Shown here piece after piece: positions 1 through 7,109 of a stretch of DNA of 32,031 bases. Origin of the DNA: Candidatus Latescibacterota bacterium (GTDB taxonomy: Bacteria; Latescibacterota; UBA2968; UBA8231); assembly GCA_009691525.1 (NCBI GenBank), contig SICG01000035.1:1-32031 (forward strand), given 5' to 3'. Under the pieces are notes generated by a model. It saw nothing but the letters and a program-made list of their open reading frames with translations. It searched no databases and was not told the DNA's origin. Both the position numbers and the translations under genes were made by a program. Positions within the stretch are counted from its first letter, which is position 1, and each line of letters starts with the position of its first letter.

Positions 1-992
1 TTCTCGATCATGCTCAGGTAGGCGGAGTCCCTCTGCTTCAGGGGTAGATCCACGCGGCCCCGGCGCCGGCTGGATTCGTAGGTGGCAAAGATGATCTCGG
101 TGGCCTGCAGGGCGCGGCGGGCAGATAGCTCGGGCTCGCGGCCCGCGACGAGGGCATCGACTAGGTCGTGCACCCCCAAGCCGACCGCCTCGCCGTTGTG
201 GAGGTGGCCGGCGACCTTTGGTGTCCTCCACTTGCCGCCCTTGTCCTGGACCCACAGGGGTTTTCCGCCCTCGCGCAGGTCGATGCGGCCTTCACTGCCG
301 ATCAGGCGGATGCTGCAGCCAATGTCGTTGTCCTCGCCAGTGTAGAGCACGCCCCGCACGCCGTTCTGGAACTTAAACTCGCAGATTGCCTGGGTTTCGA
401 TGGGCAGGCCGAAGACTTCGCGCCACCGAGGGGCGCTGATCTGGCCGAGGACCCAGACGGCGGGGGTCTCATTATTCATGAAAAACATCATATCGAGCCA
501 GTGGGTCCCCCAGTCGATCATGTTGTCGCAGGCACCTTCGAGGCGGACCAAGTCGCCGATGATCCCCTCTTCCTTGAGCTGCTTGGCCTTGCGGAAGGCA
601 TCGAGAAAGCGGCGCTGGTGGCCGAAGCTGAGCTGCGCGCCGGCCTTTTCACAGGCGGCGACCATCTTCAGCGCCTCGCCCCAGGTCGGGGCCATAGGTT
701 TCTCGCAATGGATCGCCTTGACGCCCGCCCTGGCGCTGGCCAGCACCGCGGGCGCGTGCAGATGGGGCCACAGGCAGACGCTGACGATGTCGGGCTTCTC
801 GGCCTTCAGCATCCTGGCGTAATCGGTGTAGATGGCCGCGCCGGGTGCGTGGGACGCAGCGCGGGCCTTGGCCTTGTCCTCGGAGATGTCGGCCACAGCA
901 ACGATCTCGCAGCTCTTGTGGGTGGCATAACCAGCAGCATGGAGATTCGACATGCCGCCACAGCCGATCAGGGCACAGCGGAAATGGGCCAT
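1..992 (-). CDS. Gfo/Idh/MocA family oxidoreductase (3' end outside window)
   Basis: This is an NAD(P)-dependent oxidoreductase of the Gfo/Idh/MocA family, which act on sugars, inositols and sugar acids. Translated from the ATG at 992, the protein opens with the Rossmann dinucleotide loop ALIGCGGMSNLHAAGYATH. It continues through a typical second strand (EIVAVADI) and carries the family motif HCEKPMAPTWGEA near residue 95, whose Lys is catalytic in the family. The C-terminal alpha/beta domain follows (DWGTHWLDMMFFMNNE and a later GSEGRIDLREGG segment). About 330 codons are present and no stop is reached at base 1, so the last part is missing. It is divergent from the mannonate dehydratase with about 150 bp between them, suggesting a shared control region and a shared sugar-acid pathway. 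The substrate cannot be read from the sequence. Confidence 0.88.
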   Translation of the reverse strand, partial: MAHFRCALIGCGGMSNLHAAGYATHKSCEIVAVADISEDKAKARAASHAPGAAIYTDYARMLKAEKPDIVSVCLWPHLHAPAVLASARAGVKAIHCEKPMAPTWGEALKMVAACEKAGAQLSFGHQRRFLDAFRKAKQLKEEGIIGDLVRLEGACDNMIDWGTHWLDMMFFMNNETPAVWVLGQISAPRWREVFGLPIETQAICEFKFQNGVRGVLYTGEDNDIGCSIRLIGSEGRIDLREGGKPLWVQDKGGKWRTPKVAGHLHNGEAVGLGVHDLVDALVAGREPELSARRALQATEIIFATYESSRRRGRVDLPLKQRDSAYLSMIE

Positions 993-1044
993 TGTGGGCC
1001 TCCGTGGGGGAAAGGGTCAAGGGTAGGGACGCAATAAGCGGGTT

Positions 1045-1127
1045 TGGGACCCTTGGGTCAAGATGGGGGCTTGCCGGGGGCAGCCTACTTTGACTATCAT
1101 GCTGAAATGGCGGGAACTGACTCCCGC
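1045..1127. promoter_or_regulatory. Divergent intergenic region with two inverted repeats (possible operators)
   Basis: The gap between the divergent oxidoreductase and mannonate dehydratase genes holds two short dyads: GACCC-TT-GGGTC at 1048-1059, and GCGGGA-ACTGAC-TCCCGC at 1110-1127. The second lies just upstream of the AAGGAG ribosome binding site at 1132-1137. Position and symmetry suit a repressor site controlling sugar-acid genes, but no regulator is encoded next to them and I see no convincing -35/-10 pair. This is inference only. Confidence 0.3.
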
Positions 1128-1147
1128 ATGAAAGGAGCGCGTTGCAG

Positions 1148-2140
1148 ATGAGCGGCAAAATCATCATGTCACACGTCCTCGGTCTGGACCAACCTGAACG
1201 CCTGCAGCTCTGCCTGCAGATGGGCGTCACGCATGTGGTGTCAACCCCATCGCTGGCGGGCATTGGCCCCGATCAATACGTGGCGGCGATGAGGAAACAC
1301 CAAGAGGCGTGGGCTGAGGCGGGATTCGAGGTGGCCATCTATGAGACCATGACCCCAGTTGCTGCTGACAACATCAGGCGGGGTTCGCCTGGCCGGGATC
1401 AAGAACTCCGGAATTGGATCGCCGCCATTGAAGCCATGGGTGAGGTCGGCATTCCGGTGTTGTGCTACAACCTGGGTCAAGGAGGGGCGCGAACCAACAA
1501 CAGACTCCCCCTGCGCGGCGGCGCCTTTACCACTGAGCACAACTATGAGGCATCCAAAAAACTGCCTCCGGCAAAGGAGATCTATACCGAAGACCAGTTG
1601 TGGGAAGCGTTGACCTGGCTGATAGAGCGCATTATACCTGTTTGCGAGAAAGCCAAGGTCAAGATGGGGTACCATCCCAACGATCCGACCGTGTCTCCAT
1701 ACCTCGGTTCTGCACAGATCATGATCAACCCCGCAGCCTACCGCCGTCTGTTCGCGATTGCCGACAGTCCGTACAACGGGGTGTCATTCTGCCAGGGGAA
1801 CTTCAGATCGATGCAGTACGCGCCGGGTGAGAGCATCTATTCCGTGGCCGCGGAATTCGCTGAGAAGGGCAAGATCCAATTCGTTCACTTCCGCGATGTC
1901 GAGGGCACCGCCGACACACGGTACCACGAAACCTTCCACGACAACGGCCCGACGGATATGGCCCGAATGCTCCAATGTTATGCTTCGGGCGGCTTCGTCG
2001 GCCCCCTGCGCACCGACCATGCCCCCTCTATGGCGGGCGAGGATGCGCTGAAAAACCCGGGCTATGGCATGTTGGGGCATATCTTCGCCATCGGGTACAC
2101 GATAGGCCTGATGCAGGCACTGGACATAGCCTACGAATAG
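1148..2140 (+). CDS. uxuA: Mannonate dehydratase (UxuA family)
   Basis: Predicted to dehydrate D-mannonate to 2-keto-3-deoxy-D-gluconate in hexuronate catabolism; cytoplasmic TIM-barrel enzyme. The 330-residue protein carries the UxuA landmarks in order: GIPVLCYNLGQGG near residue 110, KMGYHPNDPTVSPYLG near 175 (family form HPDDPP), NGVSFCQGNF near 215, FVHFRDVEG with a following HETFHDNGPTDM near 250, and LRTDHAPSMAGE near 290 (family form PDH). These supply the metal-binding His and Cys positions. It is a little shorter than the E. coli enzyme. The ATG at 1148 is 10 nt after AAGGAG; a TTG at 1142 is 4 nt after it and would add two residues. It is divergent from a Gfo/Idh/MocA oxidoreductase, fitting a uronate route. 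The departures from the HPDDPP and PDHG consensus leave room for a related substrate. Confidence 0.85.
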   Translation: MSGKIIMSHVLGLDQPERLQLCLQMGVTHVVSTPSLAGIGPDQYVAAMRKHQEAWAEAGFEVAIYETMTPVAADNIRRGSPGRDQELRNWIAAIEAMGEVGIPVLCYNLGQGGARTNNRLPLRGGAFTTEHNYEASKKLPPAKEIYTEDQLWEALTWLIERIIPVCEKAKVKMGYHPNDPTVSPYLGSAQIMINPAAYRRLFAIADSPYNGVSFCQGNFRSMQYAPGESIYSVAAEFAEKGKIQFVHFRDVEGTADTRYHETFHDNGPTDMARMLQCYASGGFVGPLRTDHAPSMAGEDALKNPGYGMLGHIFAIGYTIGLMQALDIAYE

Positions 2141-2151
2141 ATCCGCATCGA

Positions 2152-2182
2152 GAGGCAGGGCAGGGGCCTCCTTCATTTTTTT
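2152..2182 (+). terminator. Weak terminator-like hairpin after mannonate dehydratase
   Basis: A 5-bp stem (GAGGC at 2152-2156, GCCTC at 2166-2170) is followed by CTTCA and a run of seven T at 2176-2182. The stem is short and set back from the T run, so this is a weak candidate for the end of the mannonate dehydratase transcript. Confidence 0.3.
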
Positions 2183-2207
2183 GTTAACAAGGGTTGATTA
2201 TCGATAA
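2181..2207. promoter_or_regulatory. Two adjacent 10-bp palindromes upstream of the antitoxin
   Basis: Two perfect 10-bp palindromes, TTGTTAACAA (2181-2190) and TTATCGATAA (2198-2207), sit about 40-65 bp upstream of the YgiT-type gene, with centres 17 bp apart. Antitoxins often autoregulate through such palindromes, so these may be its operator. The AT-rich patch stands out from the GC-rich surroundings. No binding protein can be assigned with certainty. Confidence 0.3.
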
Positions 2208-2246
2208 ACCGCATCCAGGGATGCCGCTCCCAACAAGGAGACTGCA

Positions 2247-2461
2247 ATGAAATGCCTCCACTGTCGAGGGACAATGAAAAAGGGACAACTCCCTTCCATG
2301 TGGACCGGAAGGGTTGCCATCTGACACTCGACGCCGTACCGGCCTGGGTATGCGAACAGTGTGGCGAACCCTACTTTGAGGAAAAAGAGGTCGATACCAT
2401 CCAGCAACTGGTGACCTCCCTCGAAGAACAGGTTCATGCGCTTGCGCTGACACCCTCGTAG
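2247..2461 (+). pseudogene. YgiT-type zinc-finger antitoxin, frameshifted
   Basis: YgiT-type antitoxins carry an N-terminal CxxC...CxxC zinc finger and neutralise a co-encoded toxin. Here ATG 2247, preceded by AAGGAG with 6-nt spacing, starts MKCLHCRGTMKKG with the first CxxC. That frame then runs into a stop. The rest of the domain (TTPFHVDRKG, VPAWVCEQCGEPYFEE with the second CxxC, then an IQQLV helix) continues one frame over and ends at 2461. The break falls in A5G3 at 2277-2284; adding one base restores a continuous protein of about 71 residues. Starting at the in-frame ATG 2252 would lose the first zinc ligands and has poor spacing, so I read this as one disrupted gene. No toxin ORF precedes it, although the toxin usually lies directly upstream. 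It could be a sequencing error, a relic, or much less likely a programmed shift. Confidence 0.7.
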
Positions 2462-2477
2462 GCGGGAGGCGGCAGGG

Positions 2478-3320
2478 TTGCGCAGACATTGCCGCATGAG
2501 CCAGCGCAGCGCCGCAACCTGTCCCAGCAATCCCCTCCTTGATGGTCTGATCTCGTACTGGCCCTTCGACAGCAATGCCAATGATGCTGAAGGAAACAGC
2601 CCCAGCCATACCGAGACCTCTGCTGGAGGGCAAATCGGGGCGCGTATCTCACCAACCGAATATTTCTCTGGCTATATCGACGAAGTGGGTGTTTGGAATC
2701 GTGCGCTTTCCAGTTCAGAGGTGTCGCAGTTGTACAACAGTGGCAGCGGTCAGAATCCTCTTGCCAGGCCGATTATGGACCAGGCATTGGCCCAGGAGCA
2801 AGAGATAGCGCGAGTGCCCATTGCCACCCGGCTGGCTGGCAACTATCCCAATCCTTTCAACCCCGAGACAATCATCCACTACGAGATGGCCAGTGCAGAG
2901 CAGGTACACCTGGAGATCTACGACCTGCTCGGGCAGAGCGACAAGGTGTACTTAGGGGTGCGCGCCGTTGCCAAAGACGAGCGGTTTTCCGGCGAACGGC
3001 TGAGTTTGGCCGAGACTGAACTGAGCATGGAGGAGCGCCGGCAGTTGCGCTGGGATACCCACGAAGTGTTCCGCAATTGGCCAGGGGGGAGCGTGCTCTT
3101 CCTCGAAGCCAATGAGACGGGATTTCAGGGGAATGCCGCTGAGGTGCCAGTGCGTTGGTCCTTCCGGCGTCCCGGACCACCGCCCTTTGACAAGCCGGAG
3201 ATTCTGGCTTCAGGGATGATAAATCTGTCGATGCGCAAGATGGGAGAAGAGTGGAAGGTCAGCCACGTCGAGCGGCTGATCGGGGCGCTACATGCCGAGG
3301 TGGTGAAGGAGCAGAAATAG
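2478..3320 (+). pseudogene. Chimeric ORF: LamG ends, truncated secretion tail, unknown C-terminus
   Basis: An open frame of 280 codons (TTG 2478, GGAGG 8 nt upstream) that looks assembled from pieces. Residues about 20-40 (LLDGLISYWPFDSNANDAEG) match the first strand of LamG/concanavalin-like domains. Residues about 63-88 (YFSGYIDEVGVWNRALSSSE) match the last strand, but the roughly 100 or more residues normally between them are absent. Residues about 117-153 (NYPNPFNPETIIHYEM, then LEIYDLLGQ) begin the FlgD-like C-terminal secretion domain of FCB bacteria, cut off halfway. That domain normally ends a protein, yet the frame runs on for about 127 residues of unrecognised sequence (including PVRWSFRRPGPPPFDKPE and EWKVSHVERLIGALH). 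No signal peptide is visible. Best explained as a surface-protein gene collapsed by in-frame deletions; assembly error or a true fusion are alternatives. Confidence 0.6.
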
Positions 3321-3341
3321 AGCGAGATTCCGATACAGATG

Positions 3342-3374
3342 GGCCGGCCTGGGAATCCTGGGCCGGCCTTTTTT
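3342..3374 (+). terminator. Strong rho-independent terminator
   Basis: Self-complementary GGCCGGCC at 3342-3349 and again at 3361-3368 forms an 8-bp GC stem around an 11-nt loop that has its own GG/CC pairing, followed by six T at 3369-3374. It lies 21 nt after the chimeric ORF stop and 2 nt before the convergent purM stop. It can terminate plus-strand transcription; on the minus strand there is no T run after the stem. Confidence 0.8.
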
Positions 3375-3375
3375 G

Positions 3376-4413
3376 TCACCACCTCACCGTCCCCACGTAC
3401 TCCACCTGCTGCGCCCCCCTGACGATGTGCCCGATGGCATAGGCCCGGCAGCCCTGAGCTTCCAGATGCCGGCAGGTCTGCTCTGCGGCCTCCGGGGCCA
3501 CCACCAGGGTCATGCCCACGCCGACGTTGAAGGTGCGCAGCATATCCTCGTCGGGCACCTGGCCCACCTCGCGGATCAAGCTGAAGAGGGGCAGCACTTC
3601 GATGGTGTCCAGTTCGATCAGGGCATTCAGGCCAGGGGGCAGGACGCGGTTGAGGTTGCCCCCGATGCCGCCCCCGGTGATATGGGCCATGCCGTGCAGG
3701 GTGGGCTGGGGGAAGAGGGCGCGCAGGGCTTGGAAGTAACACCGATGGGGTTTGAGGATGGCATCGAGGAAAGATTCCCCTTCCACCTGCCGGCTGAGGA
3801 TCTCCGCTTTGCGCTCCATCAGCGCCCGCACCAGGGAATAGCCGTTGGTGTGCAGGCCATTGGAAGCCAGGGCCAGCACCTGGTCTCCCTCGGCGATGCG
3901 CGACCCGTCGACGATGAGATCCTTCTCTACCAAGCCCACCACACTGGCGGTGAGGATATAGGTGCCGGCTGGCACCACGCCGGGCTGCTCCGAGGTCTCG
4001 CCCCCGGTGAGGGTGCAGTCCTGGGCGCGGCAGGCCTGGGCCATTCCCGCCACCAGGCGGCTGACCACGGGCTTTTCTAGTTTACCGCAGACGATCACGT
4101 CCTGCACCGAGAGTGGGGCCGCCCCCATGACGATGATGTCGTTGATCAGGTGGTTGACCAGATCCTGGCAGATGGACTCAACGCGCCCGTGCTCTAGGGC
4201 CAGCTTCTGCTTGGAGCCGGGTTCTTCGCTCTTGAGCACCAACACCGGGTGTTGGTAGCCTGGGAAGCGGGCATCGAAAAGGGTGGCAAAGGCGCCCAGG
4301 CGATTGAGCACCCGGGGGTCGGCCGTTTCTAGACTCTTGGCCATCTCCTTCTTGGTGGCGTCGGCGGTGGCAATGTCCACGCCGGCCTGCTGGTAGGTGA
4401 GTCCTTCGCTCAT
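3376..4413 (-). CDS. purM: Phosphoribosylformylglycinamidine cyclo-ligase (AIR synthetase)
   Basis: Fifth step of purine biosynthesis: ATP-dependent cyclisation of FGAM to aminoimidazole ribonucleotide (AIR); cytoplasmic dimer. The 345-residue length is typical. Family landmarks appear in order: LTYQQAGVDIATADATKKEM at the N-terminus, FDARFPGYQHPVLVLKSEEPGSK, HGRVESICQDLVNHLINDI, TGGETSEQPGVVPAGTY near residue 165, ALASNGLHTNGYSLVR near 210, MAHITGGGIGGNLNRVLP near 275, and TFNVGVGMTLVV. The ATG at 4413 is chosen because homology starts at MSEGLTYQQAG; a longer frame to 4470 would run into the upstream dioxygenase gene. It starts 1 nt after the PhyH-family stop, so the two are almost certainly co-transcribed, an odd partner for a purine gene. 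No other pur genes are in the window. Confidence 0.95.
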   Translation of the reverse strand: MSEGLTYQQAGVDIATADATKKEMAKSLETADPRVLNRLGAFATLFDARFPGYQHPVLVLKSEEPGSKQKLALEHGRVESICQDLVNHLINDIIVMGAAPLSVQDVIVCGKLEKPVVSRLVAGMAQACRAQDCTLTGGETSEQPGVVPAGTYILTASVVGLVEKDLIVDGSRIAEGDQVLALASNGLHTNGYSLVRALMERKAEILSRQVEGESFLDAILKPHRCYFQALRALFPQPTLHGMAHITGGGIGGNLNRVLPPGLNALIELDTIEVLPLFSLIREVGQVPDEDMLRTFNVGVGMTLVVAPEAAEQTCRHLEAQGCRAYAIGHIVRGAQQVEYVGTVRW

Positions 4414-4414
4414 T

Positions 4415-5263
4415 TCAGTCCTGTATGGGTCTGGGGGGATTGGCCCAGTGGCCTTCGGGGTCAGCCCCACGGACGATCACCCCCTTGCCGTTCCAGCCCA
4501 TGTGGGCGCGCACGGCGGCGGCGCAATAGCGCAGGGTGAGGCCGCAGCGCCGCCGCGTGGAGGTGTTGGCCTCCGAGCCGTGCAAGAGCAGATCGGAATG
4601 CATGGAGATCTGGCCGGCTTTGAGTTCCACGTCCACCGGCGCGCCGAAGGCTTCGGCGTTTTCCACCGTCTGGTTGAGCACGTTGTGCTCGTCGTCTTCG
4701 CTCAGTTTCCAGGTGAGGTGGCCGGCGTGGTGGGAGCCGGGGATGAAGCGCATGCAGGCGTTCTCGATATCCGAGTCGTCGATGGCCAGCCACACCGTGA
4801 CGGTCTTGGAGGGGGTCATGGGCCAGTACGAGGCGTCCTGGTGCCAGGAGACCCGTTTGCCGTCGCCGGGCATTTTGCAGAAAAAGTGGGCACCCCAGCC
4901 AACCACATTATCCCCCAGGATATCGCATACATGGGCGACGATGCGGGGATGGGTGATCAGGTCGTAGACGGCTCCGTATTTGAGATGGGCAGTGCTGATC
5001 GAATAGCTGTTGCCGCCCTGGGCCATGACCTGGGCCAGCAGGGCGTCGAAGTAGCGGCGATGCGCGGCGGCTTCCTCGCTGGAGAAGAGGGGCAGACCCT
5101 TGAGGTACCCGTCGCGGTTGTATTGCTCTAGCTGGGCGTGGCTGAGGGCTTTGGGATTGACGGTGGTGCTGGGGTGGAAGCGCAAGTCGCGCTGCAGGTC
5201 GTCCAACTCGCCTTCGGGGATGATGACGAAGCGGTTGGGCGTTGGGGGCTGTTGCTGGGACAT
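4415..5263 (-). CDS. Phytanoyl-CoA dioxygenase (PhyH) family protein
   Basis: Predicted Fe(II)/2-oxoglutarate-dependent oxygenase, 282 residues, cytoplasmic. The double-stranded beta-helix core shows the iron triad: H141 and D143 in WHQDASYWPM, and the distal His near 228 in SDLLLHGSEAN. Arginines in RRRCGLTLRY just after it probably bind 2-oxoglutarate. Other family features are RFIPGSHHAGHL near 172 and the N-terminal YNRDGYLKGLPLFSSEE helix. The substrate is unknown; bacterial PhyH proteins hydroxylate very diverse small molecules. The ATG at 5263 follows a clear sigma70-type promoter, and the gene leads directly into purM with a 1-nt gap. It is one of three PhyH genes here; the three are divergent in sequence, so not recent duplicates. 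Confidence 0.88.
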   Translation of the reverse strand: MSQQQPPTPNRFVIIPEGELDDLQRDLRFHPSTTVNPKALSHAQLEQYNRDGYLKGLPLFSSEEAAAHRRYFDALLAQVMAQGGNSYSISTAHLKYGAVYDLITHPRIVAHVCDILGDNVVGWGAHFFCKMPGDGKRVSWHQDASYWPMTPSKTVTVWLAIDDSDIENACMRFIPGSHHAGHLTWKLSEDDEHNVLNQTVENAEAFGAPVDVELKAGQISMHSDLLLHGSEANTSTRRRCGLTLRYCAAAVRAHMGWNGKGVIVRGADPEGHWANPPRPIQD

Positions 5264-5290
5264 GGCAGGCCTCTATGGACAGGGGAGAGT

Positions 5291-5320
5291 ACTATAGAGA
5301 TTGAGGCTGCAGAGTGTCAA
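5291..5320 (-). promoter_or_regulatory. Sigma70-type promoter for PhyH-purM
   Basis: On the minus strand, TTGACA (5315-5320, perfect -35) and TATAGT (5291-5296, 5 of 6 matches to the -10) are separated by 18 nt, about 30 nt upstream of the PhyH start. It lies between the phosphodiesterase stop and the PhyH ATG, so it should separate the PhyH-purM unit from the upstream genes. Just upstream, ATCGCT-C-AGCGAT (5322-5334) is a near-perfect dyad overlapping the phosphodiesterase stop and could be an operator. Confidence 0.65.
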
Positions 5321-5326
5321 GATCGC

Positions 5327-6502
5327 TCAGCGATATGGCACAGCGATGAGGGGTACCAGCATTTCCTCAGCGCTCAGGCCGGCGTGGCCGCCCCGGTTGG
5401 GGTGGGTGCCCTGGCCGTAATCGTACATGAGTTGGCAGCCATCTCCGGGCAGGAGGATGAAATCCCCGAGGCGGCTGCGGTACTGGCCGCAGTCGCCGCC
5501 GAACCAGCCCTGGGCCACGGCTTCGTTGGTGGGCATCACCAGTAGGTCCTGGTGTTGTAAGAGGGGGTGTGCCCGCAATGCTGCCGGGTTGGTGGCGGAC
5601 AAGTAACAGGCGCGGCGGCCACCGGCTGGGGGATAGCGCAACAGGCGACCCAGGTCCTGGCCCATGACCAGGGCGCGGGCCGGGTCCAGCGCGATCTGGC
5701 CGTGGTCGGCAGTCAGGAGCAGGGTGTGGCCGGCCCGGGCACAACTGTCGATGATCTTGCCCAACATCAGATCCACGAACTCCATCTCTAGGGCACAGGG
5801 CTCGGATTGGGGCCCGTAGAGGTGGGAGAGGGTATCGACCAGGGGCCAGTACACATAGTGGAACGAGCGCCGGCCCCGGTGTTGCTCCAGCGAGGCCTGG
5901 AGCAGGTACGGGATTTCGGATTGGCCTTCGTAGCCCACGTACTGGGCACCCTGGTGCAAGAGGTCGGTGAAGCCGGTGCCTTCGTGGGCTTTGGCGCTGA
6001 TGGCCACGGCGGGGATGCCCCGGATCTTCAACTGCTCGTAGAGGGTGGGGCCGCTGCGGATCAACTCCGCGTCAATGGGCTGGGGTCGCTCGGCCACGGT
6101 GCAAAAGCGCAGCATGTCGCCCAAGGCCCCGATCTCCACTAGCCATTGGCGCATGCCCAGCATGCCGTGCTGGGCCGGGGTGAGGGCGGTGCAGAGGGAG
6201 GGCAGAGCACTGGTGGTGGTAGTGGGAAAAACCGAGGTGAGGGTGGCCACCCCGCCGGGGGCCTGGACCACCAGGCGTTCCAGGTTGGGAGCGCGGCCAC
6301 TGGCCAGCACCTTTTCGAGCTGGTTCCGCCCGAGGGCGTCGCAGACCAGCAGTACCACCCCTGGCGCTGCGGCCAGCAGGTCCGGGGACAGCAACTCGGA
6401 GCGGCAGGGCGGATTGGGCGCTTGGATGCCGAAGGCCTGGAGCAGGGAGGCGGCCAGGTTGACGATGCTGCCGCCGGCATAGTCGGGGGGCACCAGGTTC
6501 AT
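5327..6502 (-). CDS. Alkaline phosphatase superfamily phosphodiesterase / nucleotide pyrophosphatase
   Basis: A 391-residue metal-dependent phosphohydrolase of the type I phosphodiesterase/nucleotide pyrophosphatase group. Metal and nucleophile motifs are in order: VVLLVCDALGRNQLE near residue 50 (first metal Asp), SVFPTTTTSALPSLCTALTP near 92 (nucleophile Thr), QHGMLGMRQW, PLVDTLSHLYGPQS near 222 (Asp and His ligands), LLLTADHGQI near 263 (Asp-His), and GTHPNRGGHAGLSAEEM near the C-terminus (last His ligand). No signal peptide is evident, so it is probably cytoplasmic. The ATG at 6502 shares a base with the acetyltransferase stop (TGATG), implying translational coupling. With the nucleoside hydrolase two genes upstream, a role in nucleotide or phosphodiester salvage is plausible, but the substrate is not readable. 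Confidence 0.85.
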   Translation of the reverse strand: MNLVPPDYAGGSIVNLAASLLQAFGIQAPNPPCRSELLSPDLLAAAPGVVLLVCDALGRNQLEKVLASGRAPNLERLVVQAPGGVATLTSVFPTTTTSALPSLCTALTPAQHGMLGMRQWLVEIGALGDMLRFCTVAERPQPIDAELIRSGPTLYEQLKIRGIPAVAISAKAHEGTGFTDLLHQGAQYVGYEGQSEIPYLLQASLEQHRGRRSFHYVYWPLVDTLSHLYGPQSEPCALEMEFVDLMLGKIIDSCARAGHTLLLTADHGQIALDPARALVMGQDLGRLLRYPPAGGRRACYLSATNPAALRAHPLLQHQDLLVMPTNEAVAQGWFGGDCGQYRSRLGDFILLPGDGCQLMYDYGQGTHPNRGGHAGLSAEEMLVPLIAVPYR

Positions 6503-7104
6503 CAAGGCGCCCGGTCCAGGGTCTGGGGTTCTTGGGGCAGCTCGATCCAGTAGCGCAGTTTGTCGATCTTTCCCTTGGGCGCGGGGCCCTCGGCCCGCAA
6601 GAGATGGGCGGGCATAACCATGGAACTCTCGAAGCGACCGCCGTTGTGTTCGATGATCTTCTTGGAGGGGTGGTTGTCAGAGTTGCAGGTGACCAGCACC
6701 CGCTTTAGGCCCAACTGCCGGGCCTCTTCGAGGGCCAGGGCCAGTATCCTGGTGCCGTAGCCCTGCCGGCGCCGCGAGGGGCGGATGCTGTAGCCGATGT
6801 GGCCGCCGTAGGTGATCAGGTAGCGGCTGCTCAGCTGGGGTCGGACGGAGGTCTGGCCCAGGTACTCGCCCTGGCCGATGAGCCAGAAGACCCGGTCCCG
6901 TTGCCAGCCCTGGGGCAGGGAGGTGTCGGCATCGAGGTTGAGCAGGTCGCGCATAAAGTCGCTGAAGTGGCGCTCCAGGGAGATCAGGTCGTAGCCGAGG
7001 AATTCCGCATAGGTGGAATCCGGCCGGCCCTCGGCGAAAAACTCGGCGGCCCCGGATAGAAAACTTTCGCGGTACATTTCGCAGGGGCGGACCAACAAAC
7101 ACAT
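6502..7104 (-). CDS. GNAT family N-acetyltransferase
   Basis: A 200-residue acyl-CoA-dependent acetyltransferase. The GNAT core is clear: FWLIGQGEYLGQTSVR (central strands), GGHIGYSIRPSRRRQGYGTR near residue 120 (acetyl-CoA pyrophosphate loop, R/Q-x-x-G-x-G/A form), LALALEEARQLGLKRVLVTC, then the C-terminal NHPSKKIIEHNGGRFE motif common in this subgroup. The N-terminal segment (YRESFLSGAAEFFAEGRPDS) matches the GNAT subfamily annotated as predicted acetyltransferase. I chose the ATG at 7104 because it lies 5 nt after the nucleoside hydrolase stop; a longer frame to 7179 would overlap that gene. It is coupled to the phosphodiesterase by a TGATG overlap. The acceptor substrate is unknown. Confidence 0.85.
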   Translation of the reverse strand: MCLLVRPCEMYRESFLSGAAEFFAEGRPDSTYAEFLGYDLISLERHFSDFMRDLLNLDADTSLPQGWQRDRVFWLIGQGEYLGQTSVRPQLSSRYLITYGGHIGYSIRPSRRRQGYGTRILALALEEARQLGLKRVLVTCNSDNHPSKKIIEHNGGRFESSMVMPAHLLRAEGPAPKGKIDKLRYWIELPQEPQTLDRAP

Positions 7105-7109
7105 GGGCG

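Noticed and set aside
168..1037. Long plus-strand open frame of 289 codons opposite the first gene
   Set aside because: It is antisense to the Gfo/Idh/MocA gene, shows no family motif, and arises from GC-rich codon bias.
2275..2284. Programmed -1 frameshift in the YgiT gene (A5G3 run)
   Set aside because: The heptamer in frame is G AAA AAG rather than the efficient A AAA AAG, no stimulatory stem follows, and similar breaks occur in unrelated genes, so an indel is likelier.
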